This document shows, piece by piece, positions 50,601-60,115 of a stretch of DNA of 64,000 nucleotides (position 1 is the first letter of the stretch; each line of letters opens with the position of its first letter). A program made the translations under genes and the position numbers. The notes below the pieces were generated by a model. It was not told the origin of the DNA. It saw nothing but the letters and a program-made list of their open reading frames with translations, and did no database searches. Origin of the DNA: Avena insularis (lineage: Eukaryota; Streptophyta; Magnoliopsida; Poales; Poaceae); the NCBI GenBank assembly GCA_023614405.1, contig CM042688.1:381411331-381475330 (forward strand), in the 5' to 3' direction.

Positions 50601-50694
50601 TTAGCAATTTGGAAACAAGGGTAATACTCACGTGAAAACTACGGAGTTGTTCAGCTTCTTCACTGGCCACCTGCTGTTCATATTCTCTCCTTGA
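41683..50694 (-). CDS. NIP30/FAM192A-like protein (PSME3-interacting family), three 3' exons, partial
   Basis: Minus-strand exons are 50694-50632 ([20 protein letters not shown] and His), 42169-42101 ([20 protein letters not shown]...RPE) and 41916-41683 ([20 protein letters not shown] ... ending [13 protein letters not shown], stop TAA). Each junction is GT-AG, phase 0, and lengths are 63, 69 and 234 nt. The first exon matches the conserved end of the NIP30/FAM192A N-terminal domain. The last gives the Lys-rich region ([11 protein letters not shown]) and the acidic tail with [12 protein letters not shown] typical of plant members. Animal PSME3IP1 binds the nuclear proteasome activator PA28-gamma; the plant role is not established. 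No stops or frameshifts interrupt the three exons. Upstream exons carrying the start were not found up to 64000. The intron 50631-42170 contains a whole gypsy element in the opposite orientation. Confidence 0.75.
42101..42169 (-). CDS. NIP30-like gene, penultimate exon
   Basis: 69 nt, phase 0. Acceptor CTTTCAG precedes GAGGCAGTAG on the minus strand, and donor GTATGC follows CCTGAG. Encodes [20 protein letters not shown] plus RPE. Confidence 0.75.
42249..42253. repeat. TSD TATAC, left of gypsy element
   Basis: Identical to 50195-50199. Confidence 0.9.
42254..43341 (+). repeat. 5' LTR, truncated at its 3' end
   Basis: Aligns with the first ~960 bases of the 3' LTR up to CAGATCTACAA. Homology then stops and gag-like sequence begins. 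About 1.8 kb of LTR plus the primer-binding site are missing. The LTRs have diverged by substitutions and several indels in the GC-rich 42560-43200 region. Confidence 0.9.
43342..43918 (+). pseudogene. gag remnant
   Basis: Broken frames include HLRDV..., then [20 protein letters not shown] and [20 protein letters not shown], a typical plant gypsy gag segment before the zinc knuckle. The frame is closed by TGA at 43739-43741 and continues in another frame into a His/Asn/Gly-rich linker (HNHNGH repeats). The gag start is missing because of the deletion at 43341/43342. Confidence 0.8.
43919..45196 (+). CDS. Gypsy polyprotein part 1: zinc knuckle, protease, reverse transcriptase
   Basis: 425 codons open. 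[14 protein letters not shown] at residues 3-16 is the nucleic-acid-binding CCHC knuckle. An Asn/Gly linker follows. FDTGASHSF (residues 82-90) holds the aspartic-protease active site. [15 protein letters not shown], then [13 protein letters not shown], then FIDDILIY (about residue 395) are reverse-transcriptase motifs, with the two Asp of the catalytic box intact. The frame is lost after [10 protein letters not shown] by an indel near 45180-45200. The first Met is just where the open frame begins; the real polyprotein started upstream in gag. Confidence 0.9.
   Translation: MTCFKCNKTGHYATTCSEKAKNGNGNGNGNGHNHGNGNGNGKKPNPFVKATVNHVSMEDAREVPDSVIGKFKLNSIPAVVLFDTGASHSFISRVFVDRGKIPMETISTPLRVSSPGGEIVANSGCRGLELRIGAHTFPTSLVVLESQGLDIILGMNWMTEYEGVIDCAKRTITLTTPDKKRIHFKSAFAIKGSMVNSLKGVSLEDVPIVKEYPDVFPEELPGMPPDRDIEFLIDLMLGTGPIAKRPYKMDADELKELKKQLREQLDKGFIQPSASSWGAPVLFMEKKDKTKRLVVDYRSLNEVTIKNKYPLPNINDLFDQLKGASVFSKIDLRSGYFQLKIREQDVPKTAFTTRYELYEYIVMSFGLTNAPAYFMTMMNKVFTEYLDNFIVVFIDDILIYCKDEKEHDDISLIMEKLRNTSVCQI
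45197..46364 (+). pseudogene. Gypsy polyprotein part 2: RT thumb, RNase H, integrase zinc finger
   Basis: After a frameshifted stretch the frame opens at 45312 ([20 protein letters not shown]), the conserved RT thumb. RNase H motifs follow: [13 protein letters not shown] and [20 protein letters not shown]. The integrase H2C2 finger is seen as [20 protein letters not shown] with CDVC. The frame ends at TAG near 46362, one base out of register with the integrase core that follows. Confidence 0.88.
46365..46687 (+). pseudogene. Gypsy integrase core, frameshifted
   Basis: [20 protein letters not shown] and [15 protein letters not shown] supply the first two acidic residues of the DDE core. A frameshift near 46620 leads into a nonsense end. 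The expected continuation is in another frame at 46640-46790. Confidence 0.88.
46688..47440 (+). pseudogene. Gypsy integrase C-terminus and chromodomain-like tail
   Basis: An open frame from 46790 reads [39 protein letters not shown] and [13 protein letters not shown] (GPY-type module), then [20 protein letters not shown] and the chromodomain-like [19 protein letters not shown]. It ends at TAA 47438-47440, 12 bases before the polypurine-like AAGGGGGCTAGG ahead of the 3' LTR. Confidence 0.88.
47453..50194 (+). repeat. 3' LTR, full length about 2.74 kb
   Basis: Starts TGTAACATCCCAAATTTTG, ends GGTCGCAACA, and is followed by the TSD TATAC. The first part is the same sequence as 42254-43341, and the remainder (48409-50194) has no counterpart on the left because of the 5' deletion. 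Open frames inside (for example 47797-48172 minus) are GC-rich LTR sequence, not genes. Confidence 0.9.
50195..50199. repeat. TSD TATAC, right of gypsy element
   Basis: Identical to 42249-42253. Its last base is also the first base of the adjacent MITE. Confidence 0.9.
50199..50356. mobile_element. Stowaway MITE (158 bp)
   Basis: Inverted termini CTCCCTCCGTTTCAAAATAT and, on the other strand, CTCCCTCTTCCAAAATATAA, flanked by TA (50197-50198 and 50357-50358). Typical of Tc1/mariner-derived Stowaway elements. Confidence 0.93.
50419..50588. mobile_element. Stowaway MITE, outer element of a nested pair
   Basis: Left end GTCCCTCTGTTTCATA and right end TATGAAACGAAGGGAG are inverted repeats flanked by TA at 50417-50418 and 50589-50590. 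A second MITE sits inside, just after the left terminus. Confidence 0.85.
50435..50521. mobile_element. Stowaway MITE, inner, internally deleted (87 bp)
   Basis: Begins CTCCCTCCATTCCAAAATAT after TA and ends CCGAGGGAG before TG. The left half resembles the MITE at 50199. Most of the right arm is missing, so only about 7 bases of the terminal repeat are paired. Confidence 0.75.
50632..50694 (-). CDS. NIP30-like gene, upstream exon
   Basis: 63 nt, phase 0 on both sides. On the minus strand it is preceded by ATGGAGCAG and followed by GTGAGT. Encodes [20 protein letters not shown] plus His, the conserved end of the FAM192A/NIP30 domain. The ATG just before it is in the intron and is not taken as a start. 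Confidence 0.75.
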
Positions 50695-51460
50695 CTGCTC
50701 CATAGTAAAATGAAAGAATGACTAAGATGTTGCATGACGGCAAAAGACATACTTGAAATCTCATTTGTTTTATGTCCACAATTCTTATTTATTCAAATAT
50801 TAAAGAGCCAAAGACCAGTACTGGTGTACTAAAAACTTGATATGTCAAAAACCAAGCTACTCAACCGTTAGACTGCAGACGATTCCCCTAATTTTCAGTT
50901 TTTGGACAAAAACATACCTCCTCTGTCCGGAAATAAGTAACTCGGATTTGTCTAGATTTGCAATGTATCCACACATTAAAACGTGTATAGAGTCACTTAT
51001 TTCCAGACGTAGGAAGTACATTTAATTGTCAACTCCAAAGACGAATGTCAGAAAATGGAAAGAAGGATCCTCTTGAACATATTCCATTCAACATTCACCC
51101 AAAATCGTATTGAAGAAGCCAAGAAGGTAAACGGTGAAGCTGATGTGTTTAGTAGCGCTATTCACCCAACTTGCAAATAACAATGCTCACTTTTCTTAAT
51201 AATGTTTAGCATAGTCACCCAATGAAGACAGATACTAAACTGACATTAAAAACACATTGATCTCTAAAGAATAGAAGTGTGGTTGATTTGTGTTAAGATT
51301 CAAGAAATATTAATCTATAACTGCAGTAAATTGTCACCAAAATAATATTTTCCAATAGTGTGGTTGCAAGTTTAATCCTAACAGTGCAAAACGGATTCAT
51401 TCCTAGGGTTGCTGTCTAGTATCCTGGATTTCTGTCCTAATACAAGATATGACGGGATGT
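50695..51460. other. Putative intron of the NIP30-like gene with one MITE
   Basis: AT-rich with no exon recognised apart from the MITE at 50917. Confidence 0.45.
50917..51016. mobile_element. Stowaway-like MITE (100 bp)
   Basis: Left CCTCCTCTGTCCGGAAATAA and right TTATTTCCAGACGTAGGAAG form imperfect inverted ends, flanked by TA at 50915-50916 and 51017-51018. Confidence 0.85.
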
Positions 51461-51995
51461 TGTCACTAACTTGGATACTTGGTCCAGAAGTATAGATCGT
51501 GACGATGTCAGGACTAATTGTACAGACATGAAGCTTAATCGTACTATCGTGGTGGTGTCACGGCAGGTGCCATGGGATGGCTTAAGTTGGGGCCGAATGG
51601 ACGCCAGATGATCCGGGGAGGGAGGATGCGGTGGAGACCGCACACATAAGAACACACGATGTACCCAGGTCCAGGGCTCTCCTAGTGAGATAACACCCCT
51701 ACTCCTGCATGTCTATCTCTATATCTCAAGCAGTGGATATAGAGCGCTCCTTGAGCTATATGCGAGAGGTGGCATAAGCTCTCTCCGCTCTCCTCTCTCT
51801 CAGTGTTGCTCTAAGTGTAAAGGGGACGGGGAAATGAGAGAACAGTGGGTCGATCCCCCTCTCTGGAGGCCCTGGGGCACCTTATATACGGTGCCCAGGT
51901 TACAATGGTTAAGCACAGATACTAAGGGTTAAGCCCTAACGGCGGTGCCAAAGTTTTCGCCTTGGGCCCGGCAGGTTCCTCTGATAACAAAAGCA
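51461..51995 (-). mobile_element. Solo LTR (535 bp) with 5-bp TSD
   Basis: The segment begins TGTCACTAACTTGG, ends AACAAAAGCA, and is flanked by GATGT at 51456-51460 and 51996-52000. TG...CA ends, a 5-bp TSD and no internal region indicate a solo LTR formed by LTR-LTR recombination. Orientation is taken from a TATA-like GTATATAAGG on the minus strand (about 51885-51895). Confidence 0.8.
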
Positions 51996-52550
51996 GATGT
52001 ATCTCATCAGCCGATATATGATATGTCAGCTGAACATTAATACCGGTGATCGAGATCAATGTCGGCTGAACATTAATACCGGTGATTGATTCTAGGTTGA
52101 TCTCGGCACCTTAATTGCCAAATCTTAGCCATCACCGACTTTACCCGGTCAACGTCAAACTTTATCTCGGCTTGAAACCATTTCTTCCTTTTCTATGTCA
52201 GCATCGCGGTGGTTCACAAGGTTCACAATGTTATCTTGGGTTTCTCTTATTTTATTGTTCAATCGTACGTGTCAGAGACTTGTTATGGGTCTGCTCAATT
52301 TTTGTGCGGCGATGTGACGCACACCGTTGTTGGCACACCTCGCGAGTCCCACGGGAGGTCAATTCTCCCTGGCAACCGTCAAGTACACCTGCACGACGCC
52401 TCGTTTACCGCTGATATCGCGGGATCAGTTAAGGCGCTTCAGGCCGTTACCCTTCGTGTGGCACAATGTGGGGAACGGTTCCCACAATAAACACGCTAGT
52501 TACTGAGATCGTGGGCACATTCAATCCACGGCCCAAGATCTCATCTAGCC
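51996..52550. other. Unassigned sequence with a 36-bp-period repeat
   Basis: GCTGAACATTAATACCGGTG occurs at 52029 and 52065 as a tandem pair. The rest has no recognised gene, and open frames at 52115-52490 lack known motifs. Confidence 0.45.
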
Positions 52551-52558
52551 TATAAATA
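52551..52558 (+). promoter_or_regulatory. TATA box candidate
   Basis: CCTATAAATAGAGG context, about 75 bases upstream of the open frame that leads into the copia fragment. It could be an LTR promoter remnant. Confidence 0.5.
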
Positions 52559-52670
52559 GAGGGGTGGGGGGGAACCTCATTTTACTTCCCCCCACCGCCC
52601 ATCTTCTCCGTAGCGCCGTTGCCACTTGTTGCTCACTGCCGCTACGCTGCGCAATCGCGTCCATGTGCCA

Positions 52671-53401
52671 ATGGAGCCTCGACTCAAACTATCGAAGGAG
52701 AGCTCCAATCCTATTGTCGACATCACGCTCTACCGCAGCATTATCGGCAGCCTCCGCTACCTGGTGCACACATGGCCAGACATCAGCTCCACCGTAGGTA
52801 TGGTGAGCCGTTTCATGGAAGCTCCCACCACGGAACACATGCGCGCCGTCAAGCACCTACTCTGCTACAACACCGGCACGATTGACCACGGCTGCACTTA
52901 CGCCACAGCAACAGAAGGTGCGAGCCTGGTGGGTTTCAGCTACGCAGACATGGCCGGCGACATCAACGATAGGAAGAGCACCTCAGGTACTCTGGTTTTC
53001 TACGAAAATTCCCCAATTTCTTGGCAATGCTAGAAGCAAAAGGCGGTTTCCTTGTTGTCCTGCATATCAGAGTATATCACTACAGCCACTGCGGCATGCC
53101 AGGGTGTCTGGCTTGGCTCGGTCGTCTGCTTGGTGATCTCCTAGGATGTGATCCTCTCATCGCCAAGCTGTTCGTGAACAACAAGACTGGGATTCAACTC
53201 TGCAAAAATCCCGTGTTTCACGACAGAAGCAGACACATCGAGGTGCGCTATCACTTTATTAGAGGCTGCATCGAAGATGAGATTGTGTCTGTCGAGTTCA
53301 TCGGCGCTGAAGATCAACTCGCCGACATTTTCACCAAAGCACTTGGACGTGTTCGGTTTCAGATGCTCCGCGAGAAGATCAAGGTCACTGCGGTCAGCTG
53401 A
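52671..53401 (+). pseudogene. Ty1/copia polyprotein 3' fragment (RT end and RNase H)
   Basis: MEPRLKLSKE, then LYRSIIGSLRYLVHTWPDIS and VSRFMEAPTTEHMRAVKHLL, are the conserved end of copia reverse transcriptase. GFSYADMAGDINDRKSTSGT is the RNase H start. After TAG (53031-53033) and a frameshift, FVNNKTGIQLCKNPVFHDRS, RHIEVRYHFIRG and EDQLADIFTKALG complete RNase H. It ends at TGA 53399-53401. Gag, protease, integrase and the RT active-site part are missing. Confidence 0.9.
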
Positions 53402-54189
53402 GTGAGCTGTATCTGGCTTAGGCGGAGATTATTGGCTAAACTAGTGCAGCCTGACAGTCTTAGTCTAGTCTGAATAATGTTCAGTTAGCGTGTGCATGTC
53501 AGTGAGTAGCTAGAATTAGTTTCAGGTTTTAGTTAGTTAGACTTGGTCTAGTCTGCTGCATCGGATGCTCGTGGGATGGCACGAATCAGAAAATGCAACG
53601 GAGTTTTAGGGGAGATGGGCACGAACGGTAGTGGGATGGCGCTGCCCTGTAGGTTTGGTCCTTGATCCTTATTTTCCAAAATTCAATTGTAATCAGAAAA
53701 AAATAGAGAAGCAAAATAGAAAAGGTTGCAAGTTTGCACACAACGCAAAAACCACCTGTGTCCCCCCTGTCCTCAGAATGTGTGTGTTCTAGCCGACTTT
53801 GCTCTCGGTTGATCCTTCTAGGGACATCACATTCTACATGCCCTAAAAAGTACAAATCTGAAGACCAAGTATAACTATACATGCACAAATTTGTCATTTT
53901 GTACAACTCGTGATCTTATTTTTGCATGAATCTTTGCAAATGCACACTTTATAATATTTGTTACATACATAAGTTATTTAACTTTGAAACATCCAAACCG
54001 CACAACTAGACTGTTTCTCAGGGGTAAAAGACCTCTCCTGCCATATGTCAAAGTAACATTTGCCAATAACCATAAAACCATTATGCAAATAAAGTCTAGA
54101 TATCTTAGGGATGCAAAGATATAGACAAGACAATTAACTATGATGATCAGAGCATACAGCACATGATGGATCCATGCACCTAGGGTATG
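53402..54189. other. Copia 3' flank and AT-rich intergenic or intronic sequence
   Basis: 53402-53600 may be the start of the copia 3' LTR (a purine-rich CTTAGGCGGAGATT precedes it), but no LTR end was found. The rest is AT-rich without a gene signal. Confidence 0.4.
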
Positions 54190-54573
54190 TTTGGTAGATT
54201 GCCTCAACTCAGATTTTCCCACCTCAGCTCAATCTTGGTTGTTTGGTAGGTTGGGTCCGTGGTGGTCTGGGCACTACCCACCAGATACGAAAACAGCGTC
54301 TCGGCACTGCTCGATTGCGAAGCCGAAAACGAGCTTCGCACATCAGCCCTGCCGCGTCTGTCCCGAAAAATCGGTCCCATGCCCCCTGATTCTTTCCCTG
54401 CCCGTCCGCCGAGGAAACCACCCATGACCCCCAGACCCCAACCCGCCCCGAGCCACCCCCCCCCCATTTTGTTCTTTCCTCGTCGCTCACCCTCTCGCCT
54501 CCAGATCCCGCCGCCGGTGAGCCTCCCCGCCCCTCTCTCTCAGTCGAATTCTCTCCCAACCCTGGTCCCCTAG
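54190..54573. other. GC-rich leader-like fragment
   Basis: Begins near GGGTATGTTTGGTAG and becomes C/T-rich with a C10 run (54457-54466) and a GCCGCCGGTGAGC donor-like site. It is cut by the LTR start at 54574. No protein recognised. Confidence 0.35.
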
Positions 54574-57500
54574 TGTAGCATCCTAATTGTCTAACAATTA
54601 TAATGCTACTTACCTAGTCTATATATTGCTACTTCCTACATATCATTTATTGCATCATCATAATATCATGCTCATGTCACCATGTCATATTGCATTTGAG
54701 CATCATATTAACACTCTTTTCATTTGGTTCTTCTCCTCATAGTGCATTTGTCTTATTATTATTTTGCTTCTTGATATATTGGATTTCCTATTTAATACTG
54801 GATGTAGTGCCCAATTTAAGTTGAGGGCATATCTTTTAAAATCATTCCACCTACTAACTTGTCCATATCAACTTCCATGTGATCACATCCTCATTCTACC
54901 ATATATATGTATGTGGGCATATTCATTTGTTTTTATATTTAATTCTAGCCCACATATATAGTTGTATGGACCCTGCTATTAACGTACGGATGGTCATTTT
55001 GGTTTGATCCAACCAAATTCGAAATGCCATGTGAGCTTGGCCTTTCTCAAACCCTTGATTATTGCAATTCTTTTATTTCGCAACCTCTTTTAGCTCACAT
55101 ACATGTGACATATTTTGTTTTCACAAAATATGCACACATGCATGGGACATGCAATAACAAGTTCCATCTCTAGTAGATGCAATATAACACCACCTAATGT
55201 AGTCACATGCAATATTGAACCATACCCATCTTCTTTTCTTCTTCTTCTTTCTATTTGAACTATTTTTGGTGACTTCGTGTTGTTTGCAAACTAAACAAGT
55301 GGTTAAATAATTTGAATTGGGTTAAACCATCTACTTAAATCCTAATCCTAAGCTAGCTACTCTACTTAGCTATCTAAACATAGCTTGTTTCTTCTTCTAC
55401 CGAAACTTCTCTAGCTACACACTATATATCTATCTAAAAGCCTACCCGTGTGTATATATCCTACACACACACCACCAGCACCACTCGTGCCTAGATATCC
55501 AACCGAGTGCACCATCTACCCAGAGCCAACCATCTAAGGGCATCCTAGCTAGATCAGTGCTCTATGACCTAGGTGATCAGCTGCACCCGAAGCCACTTTT
55601 ATCGATCCATGCCCAGCTAAACCAAACCCCTCTGAACCCTGAACCCTTCCTTCCCTGAGCCGCATCCTGGTCTAAGCCCTCCCTTGCCTCTGTTTCGACT
55701 CAACCAAGTGGAGAACGATCGACCGCACCCCGGCCCTGTTTCTCTTCCCGCAGGAGCCGATCACGTGCCGGTCTGCCGAGCCAGTACCGTACACCACGCC
55801 ACGCTCTGCTGTTGCCTCCCCGATTATTTTCCTCTCGTCCAAGCAGATGACAGCAGGACAGCCTCGCCCCTATCCTCTCACCAACCACTCCATCGCACAC
55901 TGATCTCGATCCAGATCGCCATCTGTCTCTTCTACTCGCCACGCCAAGCCCTGTACACCTTAGCCGCCGTCTACCCTGGCCGTCGTCGTCCTGCTGCCGC
56001 CGTCGTCGGAGCTACGCAAGCAAGGAGGAGGACCATGTCGAGTTGCTGAAACTCCCCGAAGAGGCTCGAGCCCTAGGACGCGAGGAGGAATCCCCGGACG
56101 CCAAGGTCAGCCCACGCCGTATCTCGTCGTCTCGAACGTCCTCGCCGTGGTCACTGCCGTCGCCTCGCCGTCCGCTCCCTCGGTGATCCTCGCTTCCCTT
56201 CCTTCCCCTATCTCACCGTCTTCCGCCGGCGCCACCGCACCACCGTCGCCGCACAGCGCCAGCGCGCACCCGTGACAGCCGGCTCACCATGCGGTCAGCA
56301 GCGCGCATATCCGGAACCCCTTGTTCTCGTCGATCCCACGGCCTCCTCCGTGCTCCTCCGGCGCAAACCCGCGTATGTACGCGTAGAGGAACGTCCCAGT
56401 TTGACAGAACATCTCGCGGACCTCCATTTCGACCCCTGTAGCATTCGTTTGCTTCCGTCAAAAATCAGGCAAAAGCATCTGTCCGCGTCTGCAGTTTTCG
56501 GCTGTTCCGACAGTTTAAAACCTCCTTGTTCATCGCTTGCTCTCTTCTCACACAAAGGACTTCCTGTCAATATTTTCATTCTCAGATGTACTTCGTTGTT
56601 CCAGCTTTCAGTAGCTTCAAATGGCGTACGATTCGGTGCTCTACAACCCTCGAAATCTTCCGCGCAAAATCGCGCAATCTCACCGACGTCGCTGTCAGTT
56701 TGCAGCCCGCGTGAACCATGGTTCTTCCTTTGTTTCCTTCAAGCCCGCATCCTACAAAGACCATTTCCGACACAACCACTCATATCCAGATGTACCATGA
56801 TCCTCCCTCTTCCCATCGAGCCGAGCCTTGCTCAAAACGGCGAACCACAGCAGTAGTAATCATCCGTCGAAGTCGAGCCGATCTTGCAGTTGCCGACTGT
56901 CTCGTTCGTCGGTTCTGTCAGCAAAACGCGTGCGTTTTCGTCTCTGCTCCCCTCGAGTTTCCGACTAGCACAGTATATCTCCAGCAATTTCTTTCGTTTA
57001 TATATCTTCCCTGTTCTACCATCTACACCTACAAACAGGCAGAACTCAATTCCGAGCTAAAACTCGACCGGAATCTTCAGTTGAAAATCGGCCCAGCTAG
57101 CGGTTTTTGTATTGCTCAATTTCAGTGTCATCAGACGAGACACACTCGTTCTTGTCAGTTTGCAATCAAGCCCTTGTGCTTTGTAGCAAAATTACAAAGC
57201 AAGGTCTCTGGTGCCTGGAAAATATTCTAGAACCACTTGGTTTTTCCTGAAAACAACCCACGGTGCCTCTATCTGTTTCAAAATCTAAACCAGATCCCAG
57301 CCATCAAACTTTAGTCCTTTGACTATTCAAAACCCAGTCAAACAAAACTAAAAACAAGTCAAACCTACTCTAAAACTTTGACCATGATTTGAAGACAACA
57401 AAACTAAAAACAAGTCAAACCTACTCTAAAACTTTGACCATGATTTGAAGACAATCTAAAATGAATTTGAGGAAAGTTCAAACATCAATCTTGCGAATTT

Positions 57501-57764
57501 TTGAAAGCTTAAAATGAATATGCTCTTTGTTTGTTTTGTCACCCATGGGGAAAAAAGTTTTATGAGTATTAATAAACGCTTTTATAATTTTTAAATGGCA
57601 TCGTCTTATTCTTAATTCTAAATATTGCAAATGATATATGTTTTCTGATCAGAAAAATATGAGAAATTCAAATATGCTATTCAAAATATTATTTGAGTAA
57701 TTTAAAATTTTGAAATAGTTTAAATGCTATTAAAAGCCTATTTCTTAATTAAGGGAAATACATT
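54574..57764 (+). mobile_element. LTR-retrotransposon-like non-coding sequence (long LTR, left part)
   Basis: TGTAGCATCCTAATTG right after CCTAG resembles a gypsy-type LTR start. The following 3 kb is non-coding, with CT-rich leader-like and GC-rich parts, as in large grass LTRs. I did not find a second copy, a CA end followed by CCTAG, or any polyprotein, so the right boundary is open. It may resume after the MULE-like insertion at 60107. Open frames at 55684-57230 are not credible genes. Confidence 0.45.
57342..57453. repeat. 56-bp tandem duplication
   Basis: ACAAAACTAAAAACAAGTCA and the following 36 bases occur twice in a row without visible mismatch. Confidence 0.9.
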
Positions 57765-57970
57765 TGTGCTTGTACAAGCGGGTATAGGACTTATCCGACC
57801 GTCTACTTGCTGAGTGTTGCTTTGAGATCCAGAAATAGATGCTTGCATAGGCTGGTTTTCTCTATTTACCATAATTCCCAAGAGAGGAGGGAATCCCGGG
57901 AAAGCGTTCGCAGAGATGCAGATCCGTACCGCGAAAACCGGAAAAGTAAGAGAGAGGCAGCGACTATAGT

Positions 57971-58010
57971 ACTCCATGAAACAAAAAGATACTCCATGAA
58001 ACAAAAAGAT
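57971..58010. repeat. 20-bp tandem duplication
   Basis: ACTCCATGAAACAAAAAGAT twice in a row. Confidence 0.95.
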
Positions 58011-58839
58011 AAGTGAACGGAGAACCGATGGCACAATGAACGGTAGACCCGGCAGGCTTTCCAGCCTTTCCGCCTGCTTACACGGGACATTGCCTGTGCA
58101 CAGTGTCAAGTCAAATCGACCATACAGCATCTCACCCCTTGGGTTCTTCGTCGTGGAATTCTCCAACGCGCGACCATTACTTGATTGACTCGTTCTTCTC
58201 CCAGACCATGGTAGGCCATGTAGCTCTGGGGCGTTGCTGAGAACACGAGGTCATACCTTCGAACGCAGACCGAAGAACCATATGGCTTTGCCATGGGTTC
58301 TCAAGCAACAATCCAATAAAATTAAAAGAGTAGCTACGGAATAGAATATATCAAACCGACTCCGTAAAATAACAGAAGATAAATTAACTATGACACTGTC
58401 GCATGATCTTTGATCAAAGTCTCGCACAGAGCAAAAGCAAAAATGAGATGAAATGCAAAGTCAGCTGCCAATATGTTCGATCACCCCAATGCAAGCCCCA
58501 GCTGTACTGGGTGTTTTGTGAATCGATTATTGATCCCTATGTACGTAGTATAGTATAGACACAGCTTATGTAGCAAAGAAAGTATTAACTGGTTTTCATT
58601 GACAGAATCATGGACGGAATTCAATCACTAACAAAAAATATCATCGTTCTAAACTGGAACAGACCAAGAACAAAATACTAAATGACAATTGGTTTGTCCA
58701 AAAACTTCAGCTCGATCAAGAAAACATGAAAACGGTAACAGAAAACTCTTTAAACATAACCGCCGGACTTCATCCCACCGTGGCAAATTGTCACTTTATA
58801 CTGAAACGAACCAGTAACAAAATAACCTCGAGGGAGATG

Positions 58840-59480
58840 CTAGATCCGTGGACTCTCACTCCTCACGCGCTGTCGAGTCCGGAGCCGCCGATGGGCGTCC
58901 CCGCATCGCCGGAGCCGTCGCCCACCGCAGAAGTTCCACCACGCGCCTCTCGCCCGCCGAAGCCAGAGTTGTGGGCTCGCGTCCCTGCGTCGTCCACCAT
59001 GGACTCCCTGCCAGAGCTCCATCATGGACTTGCCCGCCCTCGCGCACCGTCTCCACGTCGCATGCCTCGCCCGCTGGAGCCTCCTACAAACGGGCCTCCT
59101 GTCCCGTCCGCCATTTTTTCCCCTTGAAGAAAAGCCCCAAAATCGGTGAGAAGCGGGCTGCAGATCGACGGAAAAAACGGTGAGAAAACAAGGATCTGAA
59201 GTAGCCGGACTAGACGGGCGGACTTGCGATGGGCGGCAACGACGAATGGCGGGCGGTGGGCGGCAACGGCAACGGGGATCTCGCGGGAGCGATTTTGGCA
59301 CAGATCGAAGAGCGAAAGAAGAAATCAAGGACAAAATCTCGTAGTAGAAGATCTTCCATGAACCATGCCGAGCCACTTTCTTCCATGAAATCAAGGACTC
59401 ATCCATCACGCCGCAGCTAGCAGAGGACATCCCGTACCAGCTCCCCATGTGCAGGAACTTCTTCCGCAGGTTTGACGCCG
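58840..59480. other. GC-rich captured-gene-like segment in the MULE-like element
   Basis: Both strands are open for 110-200 codons (for example 58848-59183 plus, 58840-59448 minus) because of GC-rich composition. A plus-strand stretch reads DIPYQLPMCRNFFRRFDADD near 59430-59490. I do not recognise a protein, and opposing open frames argue against trusting any single one. Confidence 0.3.
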
Positions 59481-60115
59481 ACGACGAGGAGGACCTTCCG
59501 GAAGGATCTCGAAATCGTTGTTGCCGCTGCTACCATCTTCGGCGCTGGCAGCGCCAGAGCATGCAGTGCCCGGAGGAATTGGATCACCGGCGCTCCTGGG
59601 CATAGTTTGCCATTCATGTACTTGTCCCGTCCGCTATTTTCCTGCAATAGAGCCCCATCATCGATTTAGTCAGCACAACAACAACCAAGATGCCAGAGGA
59701 GAAAGGGAAGGGGATAGAAGGCAACATGTGGAGAAGGAAGGATGGGAGGAAGAGATTCTACCCGCAGTGGTCGGGTAGGACCTGCAGGAATAGCCACCGC
59801 GGCGTCGGGACGACAGATCTCGCCGGAAGGAGCCTCGGGTGAGAGGGTATCAATGGAGAAGCGCTGTCAGGGGAAACAGAGATATCCTCTCCCTAGACTG
59901 GGCATGAGACAGAGGTAGGCATAGGCCAGAAAAAGTCTACTTATGGTCGGCCTGTCGCACGGCGAAAAGGACGAAGAAAGGCGCCTCGGATGTGACTGAA
60001 AAATTCGTCGGTGAAAATCACAAATGTTAAAGTGCAGAGTTGGTGCGAATCTCGGAACATGGAGCGGATGGACAAGATAGGTCCAGTACCCGCTTGTACA
60101 AGCACAAAATCCATT

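Larger units (their letters stand above)
57765..60106. mobile_element. Non-autonomous MULE-like element (2342 bp)
   Basis: TIRs start TGTGCTTGTACAAGCGGGTA at both ends and stay similar for about 31 bases (GGAC-TATC continues). Flanking 9-mers AAATACATT (57756-57764) and AAATCCATT (60107-60115) differ at one base, as expected of a Mutator-type 9-bp TSD. No transposase is visible. The interior is GC-rich with coding-like but unassigned pieces (58840-59450), as in elements that capture gene fragments. Confidence 0.75.

Noticed and set aside
54569..54573. CCTAG as target-site duplication of the LTR starting at 54574
   Set aside because: No CA followed by CCTAG was found downstream in the window, so the right end is unresolved.
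55684..57230. ORFs of 121, 194 and 170 codons
   Set aside because: No recognisable domain; they fall in LTR-like non-coding sequence and overlap ORFs on the other strand.
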